A stretch of 64,000 nt of DNA, taken from NCBI GenBank assembly GCA_016788565.1, contig JAEUSP010000055.1, positions 62,001-126,000 on the forward strand, in the 5' to 3' direction. The position numbers and the translations under genes were made by a program. Source of the DNA: Chlorobiota bacterium (GTDB taxonomy: Bacteria > Bacteroidota > Ignavibacteria > OLB7). The notes beneath the pieces were generated by a model that saw only the letters and a program-made list of their open reading frames with translations, had not been told where the DNA came from and did not search any database. Of this stretch, positions 1 through 8,281 are shown in pieces; within the stretch, counting starts at the first letter, position 1, and every line of letters begins with the position of its first letter.

Positions 1-1
1 C

Positions 2-226
2 CCGGAATCACCAATCGCAAAATTCATTGAAAAGCGCGGGGAGGGGATTCACCATATCGCGTTTGAGGTGGAAGACCTTCAGGCCGAGCTTGACCGCCTG
101 AAAGCCGCAGGCGTTCGGCTTATCAACGAAACTCCACGCGAAGGCGCGCACGATATGCTGATCGCGTTTGTGCATCCCTCAAGTTTTAATGGCGTGTTGG
201 TGGAGTTGTGCCAACGGAAGGGGTAA
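2..226 (+). CDS. mce: Methylmalonyl-CoA epimerase, C-terminal part
   Basis: This is the last 74 codons of a gene that starts before the window. The enzyme interconverts the two epimers of methylmalonyl-CoA, between propionyl-CoA carboxylase and the B12-dependent mutase. The translated end carries the [14 protein letters not shown] stretch, in which the histidine is a metal ligand of the VOC fold, and ends with GVLVELCQ, where the glutamate is the second ligand expected in the family. Both the order and the spacing fit the C-terminal half of the epimerase. The MeaB chaperone of the mutase is encoded at 41.6 kb and a biotin carboxylase at 18.9 kb, which fits the pathway. Other VOC enzymes share the fold, so the call rests on overall resemblance. 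Confidence 0.8.
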   Translation, partial: PESPIAKFIEKRGEGIHHIAFEVEDLQAELDRLKAAGVRLINETPREGAHDMLIAFVHPSSFNGVLVELCQRKG

Positions 227-240
227 GGGGAAGCGGTCAT

Positions 241-356
241 TATACTCAGAGCAAATTGGTTTGCGAAATTCTACTCAGCTAGGTGTGCTATGGATTCCCG
301 CTTTCGCGGGAATGACAGTGATTGAGTTTTTCGCAAACCACTCTGTTTGGAGTATA
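241..356. mobile_element. MITE-like inverted-repeat element
   Basis: This 116-base segment is bounded by TATACTC (241-247) and GAGTATA (350-356). Inside lie the inverted arms GGTTTGCGAAA (258-268) and TTTCGCAAACC (329-339). Its centre is a perfect hairpin, ATTCCCGC (294-301) and GCGGGAAT (306-313) around a 4-base loop. It encodes no plausible protein; the open frame across it is a by-product. One arm recurs, inverted, at 21059-21096, so it is a dispersed family. The architecture suggests a non-autonomous miniature transposable element or REP-like repeat; the mobilising enzyme is not visible. Confidence 0.6.
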
Positions 357-440
357 GTCATTAGTCATTGGTCATTAGTCATTAGCCAGTCGCTGGCATT
401 GTCTCCATCTCACTCTTCACATTTCACTCTTCACTCTTCG
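357..440. repeat. Heptamer tandem repeat and CACTCTTCA-type repeat
   Basis: Four consecutive heptamers of the form GTCATTA/GTCATTG occupy 357-384. After a short spacer, copies of a CACTCTTCA-like unit occupy about 409-440. The same two repeat types occur in the same relative order, on the opposite strand, at 4360-4474, and the second type occurs again at 60913-60958. They resemble the short tandemly repeated sequences known from cyanobacterial intergenic regions. No function can be read from the sequence. Together with the element at 241-356 they fill the gap before the next gene. Confidence 0.65.
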
Positions 441-485
441 ATCTCTTCCCCCTGAAATAGCATTTTCCTCACTCCATTCTTTCCC

Positions 486-493
486 TATCTTCG
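486..493 (+). promoter_or_regulatory. Possible -7 element of the first propeller gene
   Basis: TATCTTCG lies 35 bases before the chosen ATG and is one mismatch from the Bacteroidetes -7 consensus TAnnTTTG. The same eight bases occur upstream of the paralog at 4530-4537. A convincing -33 TTTG is not seen, so the call is tentative. Confidence 0.35.
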
Positions 494-528
494 CGCATCC
501 TTTCATCATTCAACAGAGGGTGCTCGCT

Positions 529-3357
529 ATGTCCTTTCTCCGGTTCCTTTTTCCAACGGCTTTTCTTGCTGGCTGTGCGTTTGCGGCGTTCCAGTTCCAC
601 TCCATCACGGCCGTGCCTGATGGCCCACGCGATTGGGTTGGCGTGATGCGGGCTGCAGGGATTCGCAAGGAAAACCCAGAAGCCCGCCGCCGCTGGGAAC
701 TGATGCGCCTTCGTGACCCCGCCACCGGCCAACTGCCGCCAAACATTGCTGAGCGCGAACATCAGTTTGCACGGACGCTTCCAACGCGAGAAGGTGCTGT
801 GGCCGCTGGCTTGGCACGGGCCCAAGATGGGAGCTTTGATTGGACGCCGCGTGGCCCCTACAACGTTGGCGGGCGCACCCGCGCTTTTGCCATTGACCGG
901 GCCAACGAAAACCACCTGCTTGCTGGCGGCGTTTCCGGGGGGATGTGGGGGTCAACCGATGGCGGTGCTTCGTGGTGGCGGCAAACACTGCGCGAGCAAC
1001 ATCCCAGCGTAAGCTGCATTGCTCAATCGCGGGTTGCGGGGCGGGAAAATGTGTGGTACTACGGCACGGGTGAGTTCACCGGGAACAGTGCCGGCAACGA
1101 TGGCGACGGCATCTACAAAGGAACCGGCATCTACCGCTCAAGCAATGGCGGGCTTACTTGGCAGCAGCTTCCCGCCACCGCCACCACCCGCCCAAACCAG
1201 CTTGGGGAAACCTTCGAGACGGTGATGAACATTGCCACCGACCCCACCGCGCAAGGTGAGGATGAGATTTACGCAGCGGTGCGTGGCGGGGTGATGCGTT
1301 CGGAAGATGGCGGAGCATCGTGGGCGCGGGTGCTTGGCTCGGCTGGCGGTTCGCAGGTGACGGATGTTCTGGTGACATCCAGCGGGGTTTGCTACGCAAC
1401 GATTGGCGGAGCCGGGGCCGCCACACGCGGGATTTGGCGTTCGGTGAACGGCCAGGATTGGAACCGAATCTCCCCAACCAACTGGCCCTCACTCACAATC
1501 CGTGCGGTGATTGCCGTTGCTCCCTCCAACGAAAATATCCTGTACGTCCTTGCCGAAACCCCCGGCGAAGGATTCCCCACCACCGGCAGCGATGGCGAAA
1601 CGGAGCACCACAGCTTCTACAAATACACCTACGTTTCGGGGGATGGAGCGGGGAGCGGCGGAACCTGGGAAAACCGTTCAACAAGCCTGCCAGCATTTGG
1701 GGGGGATTTCGGCAATTTTCTTTCGCAAGGCTCCTACGATATGCTGGTGAAAGTGAAACCGGACAACCCCGATGCTGTGGTGATTGGCGGGACAAACCTC
1801 TACCGCTCTACCAACGGCTTCGCCAACTCGCAGGGGACCGCATGGATTGGCGGGTATCGCACGGGGGATATTTCACAGTTTGAGCTGAGCAACGAATATC
1901 CCAACCACCACCCCGACCAACACGCTGTTGAGTTTCTGCCGTCGAACCCCTCGGTGTTGTTTAGTGCTAACGATGGCGGAGTTTTCAGAACCGACAATTT
2001 TTTGGCCCCAACGGTGGCCTGGACTCCGCTGAACAACGGATACACCACCTCCCAGTTCTACACCGCTGCGGTGGATATGGCTGGCAACCGCGATGAGATG
2101 GTGATGGGAGGGCTGCAAGACAACGGAACCTGGCTTGGATTGGACAACAATCCAAACGCACCCTGGAAATTGCTGGGCGGGGGGGATGGTTCCTTCTGTG
2201 CAATTGCCAACGGGAAATCTCAGTTTTATGGTTCGGCGCAGGAAGGGTTCATCTTGGGGGGGACGGTGAACTCTGCTGGCTCGGTGACATCGTTCACGCG
2301 GGTGGACCCCGATGGCGGCGGCCCATATCTGTTCGTCAATCCCTTCATCCTTGATCCTGATGACAGCAAAGTGATGTATCTGGTAAGCTGGAACAGCATC
2401 TGGATGAACAGCGACCTAACCGCGATCCCGCCGTTCAGCACCGACCCGGCAACAACCAACTGGAAGGTGATACAGCAGACGGAACTCAGCGATGATTATA
2501 TCACCTCGGTAGCATCCAACAGCTTGAAGTCTGCAGCGGTGAAACAGCTGTGGTACGGCACCGTGCGCGGCAAACTCTATCGGGTGGATAATCCTGCCTC
2601 GGCATCCCCAAACGTCTTCAATGCCACAGGAACAAATTTTCCCGAATCAGGTTATATCAACTGCGTAGCAATCAACCCGTGGGACTCCAAAAACGTGATG
2701 GTGGTCTTCAGCAACTACAACATCCAAAGCCTGTTTATGACGACCGATGGTGGGCTAAGCTGGACTCCCGTTGGAGGAAATCTTGAGGAGAACCCAGATG
2801 GTTCGGGGGCCGGGCCATCGGTACGGTGGGCAGCAATCTCGCAGGGGGCGTTTGGCCCATATTGGCTTGTGGGAACAAGCACAGGCCTGTACAGCACCAA
2901 CCAACTTCAGGGGATGAACACGGTGTGGAATCAGGAGGAAGACATTGGCAACAGGGTAGTGAATATGGTGGTTGCTCGTCCGAACGATTCATGGGTGGTG
3001 GTTGCAACCCATGGCGGTGGAATCCTTAGTGCGTACGCGCCTTCGTTAGCTGTGCCAAACCAGCCAGAATCCGCAGCAGCGTTCTCCATCACCTCAATCT
3101 CGCCAAACCCCGTTCGTCGCACAGCAACAGCCAGCATCACCGTGCCGGAGCAATTGGTTGGGAAGGTAATTTCTTCACGCCTGTACGACCCGATTGGACG
3201 TGAGGTCGGCGAGCTTCCGCCGGCCATTGCCGTGGCGGGGGTGAACAGGGTGGTGATTGAAGAAGGATTGATTGAGGAACTTCCCCCAGGAACCTATTTC
3301 TTTGCCGTTGCAATCGCGGGGGCGATGCAATCGCGCCAGATGGTGGTGGTGCGGTAG
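529..3357 (+). CDS. Secreted beta-propeller (BNR/sortilin-like) protein with T9SS C-terminal domain
   Basis: A protein of 942 residues. The N-terminus is a signal sequence with a possible lipobox (LAGC, residues 13-16), although hydrophobic residues continue after the cysteine. A conserved segment follows (WELMRLRDPATG), then many propeller blades with SxDGGxSW-type motifs like those of sortilin/VPS10 and BNR proteins. The last 85 or so residues form a T9SS-like sorting domain (SITSISPNPV, ending MVVVR). Such proteins are exported and attached to or released from the cell surface; no enzymatic residues can be assigned. ATG 529 was chosen over GTG 520 because AGAGGG (515-520) sits 8 bases upstream of it. 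A paralog of similar length lies at 4594-7341, with a putative peptidase gene between them. Confidence 0.8.
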   Translation: MSFLRFLFPTAFLAGCAFAAFQFHSITAVPDGPRDWVGVMRAAGIRKENPEARRRWELMRLRDPATGQLPPNIAEREHQFARTLPTREGAVAAGLARAQDGSFDWTPRGPYNVGGRTRAFAIDRANENHLLAGGVSGGMWGSTDGGASWWRQTLREQHPSVSCIAQSRVAGRENVWYYGTGEFTGNSAGNDGDGIYKGTGIYRSSNGGLTWQQLPATATTRPNQLGETFETVMNIATDPTAQGEDEIYAAVRGGVMRSEDGGASWARVLGSAGGSQVTDVLVTSSGVCYATIGGAGAATRGIWRSVNGQDWNRISPTNWPSLTIRAVIAVAPSNENILYVLAETPGEGFPTTGSDGETEHHSFYKYTYVSGDGAGSGGTWENRSTSLPAFGGDFGNFLSQGSYDMLVKVKPDNPDAVVIGGTNLYRSTNGFANSQGTAWIGGYRTGDISQFELSNEYPNHHPDQHAVEFLPSNPSVLFSANDGGVFRTDNFLAPTVAWTPLNNGYTTSQFYTAAVDMAGNRDEMVMGGLQDNGTWLGLDNNPNAPWKLLGGGDGSFCAIANGKSQFYGSAQEGFILGGTVNSAGSVTSFTRVDPDGGGPYLFVNPFILDPDDSKVMYLVSWNSIWMNSDLTAIPPFSTDPATTNWKVIQQTELSDDYITSVASNSLKSAAVKQLWYGTVRGKLYRVDNPASASPNVFNATGTNFPESGYINCVAINPWDSKNVMVVFSNYNIQSLFMTTDGGLSWTPVGGNLEENPDGSGAGPSVRWAAISQGAFGPYWLVGTSTGLYSTNQLQGMNTVWNQEEDIGNRVVNMVVARPNDSWVVVATHGGGILSAYAPSLAVPNQPESAAAFSITSISPNPVRRTATASITVPEQLVGKVISSRLYDPIGREVGELPPAIAVAGVNRVVIEEGLIEELPPGTYFFAVAIAGAMQSRQMVVVR

Positions 3358-3415
3358 GTGGGGGATGTGCTGTTTGGTATTTCAAGTTTACTCTAGAGTC
3401 TGCAAAGGCCGCGCA

Positions 3416-4246
3416 ATGGACCTGATCTCACTTCCAATGATGATGTTGATGCTTCTCACCATGCCGCAGGATGAATTTCCGGCAGGCATGGCAATGCACA
3501 ACTTCTCTTCGCTGGACGCTCTGCCGTTTACCCCCACCGCCATCGCCGATCTGAAAATTCAGGTGCAGCTTGCGGCCATTGCAGAGCAATTGCCGGAACG
3601 CCCAAAGGCAACGTTGCTGGAGATTGAAGGGGCCGACCGGAAGCTGCTCGCGCTTCGGCACTACCTCAATCGCCACGATGATTTGAACCACGAATGGACC
3701 TGGTCCCGTGCTCAATTCCAGCAATTCCAACGGACCAAAGCCTACCGCAACGCCATTGCAGAAGTGGAGCTTGTGAAAGCCAAATTTGCCGAGCTGAACC
3801 CCGGCTACTCGCTTGGAACCAGCCTGCAAGCGCGCCCGATTGAGGAGCAGCTTGAGAGCTGGAACAGCGTGCCATCGGTGGGGGCAGCTGCCCAATCGTT
3901 GCACCAACAATTGCGGCAATCGCTGGTGGATAGCAACCTCACCTTCCCCGCAGATTCTCTGGATTTGGAGCCGTTCCGCCAAGCATTGCTCACGGCACGG
4001 CTGCCGATTGTTCCCACCGTTGCTGTGCCGGGGCTTTCGCAACACGGGCAGTTGCGCGCCTTCGATTTTGTGGTGAAGCAGGGGGGAACCGTGATTGCCG
4101 GAACCAACGCCGGTGCGGCGCGAAGCCAGTGGGACAAGCCAGGGTGGACAAAAAAACTGCAAGAAGCAATCCGCGCCGTCAGCCGCAATTTCAGCGGCCC
4201 GCTTCGTTCCCCCTACGAACCCTGGCATTACACCTACCGCCGGTAA
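3416..4246 (+). CDS. Putative M15/LAS-type zinc peptidase
   Basis: A 276-residue protein with a hydrophobic, methionine-rich N-terminus that may act as a signal sequence. The C-terminal part has the signature arrangement of D-Ala-D-Ala carboxypeptidases and related LAS-fold metallopeptidases: S208-x-H210 with an aspartate seven residues later (D217), and E268-P-W-H271 near the end. In that family the two histidines and the aspartate bind zinc and the glutamate is catalytic. The usual glycine between the first His and Asp is replaced (HGQLRAFD), so this is a divergent member. Start ATG 3416 is preceded by AAAGG at a good distance. The gene lies between two propeller paralogs, so it might process cell-wall peptide or surface proteins; the substrate is unknown. 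Confidence 0.5.
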   Translation: MDLISLPMMMLMLLTMPQDEFPAGMAMHNFSSLDALPFTPTAIADLKIQVQLAAIAEQLPERPKATLLEIEGADRKLLALRHYLNRHDDLNHEWTWSRAQFQQFQRTKAYRNAIAEVELVKAKFAELNPGYSLGTSLQARPIEEQLESWNSVPSVGAAAQSLHQQLRQSLVDSNLTFPADSLDLEPFRQALLTARLPIVPTVAVPGLSQHGQLRAFDFVVKQGGTVIAGTNAGAARSQWDKPGWTKKLQEAIRAVSRNFSGPLRSPYEPWHYTYRR

Positions 4247-4276
4247 AACTCCGCTACCTCAATGGGCCGCCGTCGC

Positions 4277-4356
4277 TGCCTGCCCTCACCCCCCGCCCTC
4301 TCCCAAGCAGGTGAATGTGCTGGTTGCCTCACATTGGTGGGGTGGGAGAGGGAGCC
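4277..4356. repeat. 80-bp dispersed element with CCCTCTCCC/GGGAGAGGG arms
   Basis: The element starts TGCCTGCCCTCACC and ends GGGAGAGGGAGCC. CCCTCTCCC (4296-4304) and GGGAGAGGG (4344-4352) form inverted arms. A copy of exactly the same length lies at 60833-60912, differing mainly in the loop. In both places an AAGAGTGAAGAGTGA tandem repeat follows directly. It looks like a palindromic, non-coding dispersed repeat. Confidence 0.7.
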
Positions 4357-4359
4357 AAA

Positions 4360-4474
4360 GCGAAGAGTGAAGAGTGAGATGGGAAAAGTGAAATGAAGCC
4401 AAAGTGAAGAGTGAAGAGTGAAATGAAGACAAAGCGGGAAACTCACCAGTGACTAATGACCAATGACTAATGAC
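4360..4474. repeat. GAAGAGTGAA tandem repeats followed by TAATGAC heptamers
   Basis: Repeated GAAGAGTGA/AGTGAAATGAAG units fill about 4360-4430, and three heptamers (TAATGAC, CAATGAC, TAATGAC) fill 4454-4474. This is the reverse-complement arrangement of 357-440. With the 80-bp element it fills the gap before the next gene. Confidence 0.65.
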
Positions 4475-4529
4475 CACACCTCGAACCCAGCCCTCCGCAG
4501 ATGCTGAACAGCCAAAACAGAACTCACTC

Positions 4530-4537
4530 TATCTTCG
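4530..4537 (+). promoter_or_regulatory. Possible -7 element of the second propeller gene
   Basis: TATCTTCG, identical to the eight bases upstream of the paralog at 486-493, lies 56 bases before the ATG. No clear -33 element is visible. Its recurrence before both paralogs is the main support. Confidence 0.35.
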
Positions 4538-4593
4538 CCCCATCTGCGTATTTTCTGCCAAGAAAAAAATCTCCACAATCCATTGCTGCCGAT

Positions 4594-7341
4594 ATGCTTA
4601 CAACGCTACGCTTTCCTCTCTCCCTTGCCCTCCTTTTGCTGATTGCTTCTTGCTCATCAACCGACCAACAACGGCCAGCCGATTCCGGGCCGGAAATCCC
4701 GCGCGACCGTGCGGCTTGGGAACTACTGCGGCTGCGCGACCCCGCAACCGGGCGCATCCCAGAAGGAATTTCCGCGCGTGAGCTGGCCTTTGCCAAAACA
4801 TTGCCCCGGCGGCAAGGTGGCGCGTTCCTGAAAACGCTTGGAGTGCAGGAATACGGCTGGCAGCAACGGGGACCGTTCAACGTTGGCGGGCGCACCCGCG
4901 CGCTGGCACTTGACCGGACGGGGGAGGACACGATTCTTGCAGGCGGAGTCTCCGGCGGGATGTGGCGTTCCATCAACGCCGGTGCAAGCTGGATCCGCGT
5001 CACCAAGTTGGATATGCACCCAAGCGTCACCTGCATCCAGCAGGACCCGCGCCCGGGAAAGGAGCGGACGTGGTACTACGGAACCGGTGAGCTGTACGGC
5101 AACAGCGCAAGCGATGGCGGGGCTTACTACTACGGCGATGGCGCGTTCAAATCTGTTGATAATGGAGTAACGTGGGAGCGGTTGGCCGGGACCGGTTCCG
5201 GCACCCCAACATCGTTTGATAACGTCTCCGACCTGGTGTGGAATTTGGCGGTAGATCCCAGCAATCTTGAGCAAGATGAAATCTACCTTGCGGTGTATGG
5301 TGAAATCCGCCGCACGATTAATGGCGGCGCAAGTTGGCAGCGGGTGCGTGGCGGGCTAAACAGTGCCTATGCCACCGATGTTGCCGTCACCGATAGCGGT
5401 GTTGTCTATGCCACGCTCAGCAGCGATGGTTCGCAGCGGGGAATCTTCCGCGCTTCCGGCCAAACATGGACGAACATCACCCCACCAGAATGGCCGCGTA
5501 ATTACAACCGCATCCGAATTGGGATTGCTCCATCGAACCAAAACATCGTCTATTTCTTGGGTGAAACACCTGGGGCGGGGGCGTTGGGGAAAAACTTCCG
5601 GGGGGATTCATCGTGGCAAAGTTTGTGGCGATACACGTACCTAAGCGGTGACGGAACCGGAGCCGGAGGGAAGTGGGAGAACCTATCGGCGAACCTCCCG
5701 ATTTACGGAACCTCAACCGGGGATTTCTTCTCGCAGGGGGGCTACGATCTTCACGTCACAGTGGACCCCCACAACCCGAACAACGTGGTGATTGGCGGAA
5801 CCAACCTCTACCGCTCCACCGATGGCTTCACCAGCACAGCAAACAGCAAATGGATTGGTGGCTACAAACTTTGGAAACGCGACAGCACCATTTTGGAAGA
5901 TTACCAATATCCCGAACATCACCCCGACCAGCACGCCGCTGTTTTTTCGGCAACGCGGCCCAACGTGTTGTTCACCGCAAGCGATGGTGGGGTTCACCGC
6001 AGCGATAATTATCTGGCCGATTCGGTGGCGTGGACCTCGCTGAACAACGGCTACTTCACCACTCAATTCTACACCGTTGCCATTGACCACGGAACCGCAG
6101 GGAGCAACCTGATGATTGGCGGATTGCAGGATAACGGATCGTGGGGAACCTCATCGCTGAACTCATCGGCCCCCTGGATTGAGCGGGGAACCAGCGACGG
6201 GGCCTACTGTGCGGTTGTTGATGGCGGGCGGGAAATTTATTTGAGCAAGCAGCAAGGGCGGGTCTATCGGGTGTTGTTGGATCAGGACGGAGCTGTCACC
6301 GGCTCCACCCGTGTCGAGCCTGATTCGGCCACCGACTACATGTTCATCAATCCCTTTGTTCTGAACCCTTCCGACCAAAAAATGATGTTCATGGCCGCCG
6401 GACGCTACCTGTGGCGCAACACTGATCTGACGGCGATTCCACTTTCCTCAACAGAGCGGACAACCCTTAACTGGGCCAAGCTGGAAAGCAGCAGAACCGA
6501 CTCCGCATCGGTGGTGTCGGCGATTGGAGTCAGCACAGCCGCGCCGGCCAACCGCGTGTGGTACGGAACCAGCCGTGGGAAGCTCTACCGCATTGACAAC
6601 GCCACATCAGGCGACCCGCAGCCGGTGAATGTTACCGGGGCTGGCTTCCCGGCAAACGGCTACATCACCGCAATCAATGCCGACCCGTTGGATGGGAACC
6701 GAGCGGTTGCCGTGTTCAGCAACTACAACGTGATAAGCCTGTTTTTAACCACGAACGCGGGGGAGACTTGGGAGCCGATCGGCGGTAATCTGGAAGAAAA
6801 ACCTGATGGAACTGGCGCGGGGCCATCGTGCCGTTGGTTCGCGTTTTTGCACCGCCCTGGCGGGGTGCTCTGCCTTGTTGCCACCAGCACCGGCCTTTAC
6901 TCCACCAACAAGTTGGATGGCATGAACACCGTGTGGCACCAGGAAGGGAGCGATGTAATCGGCAACGTTGTGGTGGCAATGATTGACGTTCGCCAAAGTG
7001 ACGGCTACGTTGCGGTGGCAACCCACGGCAACGGGATGTTCAGCACAGTGGTGCAAGCCCTGGGCGTTGATGATGAGCCAGCCCAGCCAACCGCAACCTT
7101 CAGCATCTACCCAAACCCAGCCACCGAGCGGATGGTGGTGATGCTTCCACCGGAGCAACTCACCGAAAAATCCGAGATCACCCTGTACGACCTCCACGGC
7201 CGTGCCGTCGTTGGGCCAACATCTCCACCAATCGGCATTGCCACGCACGAGATAGATCTAAAAACACTGCCAGCCGGAAACTACCTCTGCAGCGTGACGA
7301 TGGGGGGGAGGAAGATGGTGAGGAGGGTGGTGGTGAGGTGA
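4594..7341 (+). CDS. Secreted beta-propeller (BNR/sortilin-like) lipoprotein with T9SS C-terminal domain
   Basis: A 915-residue paralog of the protein at 529-3357, alignable along nearly its whole length. The N-terminus is a lipoprotein-type signal (LLLLIASC). The shared segment WELLRLRDPATGRIPEGI follows, then GPFNVGGRTRA and the series of NxGxSW propeller blades. The C-terminus is a T9SS-like domain (FSIYPNPATERM, ending RRVVVR). The longer frame from 4501 starts in repeat-derived sequence, and the methionine at 4594 opens the signal peptide, so that start was chosen; no strong ribosome binding site precedes it. The role is unknown, but it is most likely a surface-exposed or secreted protein. 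Two adjacent full-length paralogs point to an old tandem duplication. Confidence 0.8.
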   Translation: MLTTLRFPLSLALLLLIASCSSTDQQRPADSGPEIPRDRAAWELLRLRDPATGRIPEGISARELAFAKTLPRRQGGAFLKTLGVQEYGWQQRGPFNVGGRTRALALDRTGEDTILAGGVSGGMWRSINAGASWIRVTKLDMHPSVTCIQQDPRPGKERTWYYGTGELYGNSASDGGAYYYGDGAFKSVDNGVTWERLAGTGSGTPTSFDNVSDLVWNLAVDPSNLEQDEIYLAVYGEIRRTINGGASWQRVRGGLNSAYATDVAVTDSGVVYATLSSDGSQRGIFRASGQTWTNITPPEWPRNYNRIRIGIAPSNQNIVYFLGETPGAGALGKNFRGDSSWQSLWRYTYLSGDGTGAGGKWENLSANLPIYGTSTGDFFSQGGYDLHVTVDPHNPNNVVIGGTNLYRSTDGFTSTANSKWIGGYKLWKRDSTILEDYQYPEHHPDQHAAVFSATRPNVLFTASDGGVHRSDNYLADSVAWTSLNNGYFTTQFYTVAIDHGTAGSNLMIGGLQDNGSWGTSSLNSSAPWIERGTSDGAYCAVVDGGREIYLSKQQGRVYRVLLDQDGAVTGSTRVEPDSATDYMFINPFVLNPSDQKMMFMAAGRYLWRNTDLTAIPLSSTERTTLNWAKLESSRTDSASVVSAIGVSTAAPANRVWYGTSRGKLYRIDNATSGDPQPVNVTGAGFPANGYITAINADPLDGNRAVAVFSNYNVISLFLTTNAGETWEPIGGNLEEKPDGTGAGPSCRWFAFLHRPGGVLCLVATSTGLYSTNKLDGMNTVWHQEGSDVIGNVVVAMIDVRQSDGYVAVATHGNGMFSTVVQALGVDDEPAQPTATFSIYPNPATERMVVMLPPEQLTEKSEITLYDLHGRAVVGPTSPPIGIATHEIDLKTLPAGNYLCSVTMGGRKMVRRVVVR

Positions 7342-7444
7342 CAGTTTACAGGCTGTGGTAGTTGCTGTTGTGAGCGATTGGATGCAGCAGAATCCGCGCA
7401 ACGCAGCCCGTAATACAACAAAGTGTTCCCAGTGCAGCCAAATG

Positions 7445-7476
7445 TTTGGCGGCACTACGTTCGGTAGCTAACTTTG
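7445..7476 (+). promoter_or_regulatory. Bacteroidetes-type promoter of the ATP synthase operon
   Basis: TTTG at 7445-7448 is followed after 20 bases by TAACTTTG (7469-7476), a full match to the TAnnTTTG -7 consensus with the spacing known for the Bacteroidetes primary sigma factor. Transcription would start about 70 bases before the first gene of the operon. Confidence 0.6.
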
Positions 7477-7554
7477 CGCCCTTTCTTAGGCGGTGCTTCC
7501 GAATTTGCGCTGCGAATCGGGGGAAGGGATCACAGCTAAAGCCTTGTGAGTGCC

Positions 7555-7779
7555 ATGCAGCAACGCCAGTCGAACCGCTCAACAATGCAGCAACTTTCCC
7601 CATACCTCGGTATGGGGTTTCAGCTTGCGGCGGCGATGGCAGCGTTTGGTGGGGCTGGGTGGTGGGCCGATTCAGAATATGGAACCACGCCGTGGTTATT
7701 GGTGGCGGGTGTCGTCTTGGGGGCGACGGGCGGATTAATCAGTATGATTCGCACGTCGCTTCGTTCACAAAAGCCGTAA
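7555..7779 (+). CDS. AtpZ/AtpI-family small membrane protein
   Basis: A 74-residue protein with two membrane segments (about GMGFQLAAAMAAFGGAGWWA and WLLVAGVVLGATGGLISMI). This matches the AtpZ/AtpI-type putative Fo subunit found first in many bacterial ATP synthase operons, where it has been linked to c-ring assembly or cation supply. It is the first gene of the cluster, downstream of the promoter at 7445-7476. GTG 7546 could also be the start, and so could the methionine at 7585. Short length and weak motif content limit certainty, but position and topology are typical. Confidence 0.7.
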   Translation: MQQRQSNRSTMQQLSPYLGMGFQLAAAMAAFGGAGWWADSEYGTTPWLLVAGVVLGATGGLISMIRTSLRSQKP

Positions 7780-7789
7780 TACACAACGC

Positions 7790-8281
7790 ATGGCTCTACC
7801 GCCGAACGTAACGTTCAACAGAATGAAATTCCTGTTTCTTCGCAACATCCTTCTGATCACTTTGCTGTTTGGCATTGTTCTGGTCTATCCAATCTATGGC
7901 TGGGCAACGCCAGAAGTGTTCGAAGGGATTATTGCCGCTGGGGTTGTGGCCCTGGCCAACGTCCTGATCGGCTACGTGATGATGGAGTACGCGCTGGACA
8001 AACCCAACCAGCAGTTCCTTTCGCTGGTGTTTGGGGGGATGGCAATCCGGCTGCTGGCCACGATGGTGGTGCTGTTTGTCCTGTTCACCGCTAAGTATCA
8101 CCAGTTGGCACTATCGCTTGGTTTGATGGTGTTTTACGTGGTGTATATGGTGGCCGAAATTATCTACATCGCACGGGTGATGAGCCGCCGTAAAGTTTCC
8201 GCCCCAAGCCGTCGCAAACAACGTTCCAACAACACTTCCTCGCTCCCCCGTTCCATTGCCATTGAATCCGCCAAGAAGTAA
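7790..8281 (+). CDS. AtpI-like membrane protein of the ATP synthase operon
   Basis: A 163-residue protein with four predicted membrane segments (about residues 15-33, 43-64, 80-99 and 105-127) and a basic, serine-rich tail. Size, topology and place directly before atpB suit a subunit I-like protein, thought to help c-ring assembly. Its stop codon shares one base with the atpB start (TAATG), suggesting coupled translation. The methionine at 7823 is an alternative start. No residue-level signature was recognised, so the family assignment leans on context. Confidence 0.6.
   Translation: MALPPNVTFNRMKFLFLRNILLITLLFGIVLVYPIYGWATPEVFEGIIAAGVVALANVLIGYVMMEYALDKPNQQFLSLVFGGMAIRLLATMVVLFVLFTAKYHQLALSLGLMVFYVVYMVAEIIYIARVMSRRKVSAPSRRKQRSNNTSSLPRSIAIESAKK

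Noticed and set aside
168-455. A 95-codon open frame over the left spacer
   Set aside because: It runs through the end of the epimerase gene in another frame, then through the MITE-like element and tandem repeats; its residues reflect repeat sequence and no ribosome binding site precedes it.
4360-4474. Regularly repeated units suggesting a CRISPR array
   Set aside because: Units are 7 to 10 bases, lie head to tail without unique spacers, and no cas genes are near; these are simple tandem repeats.
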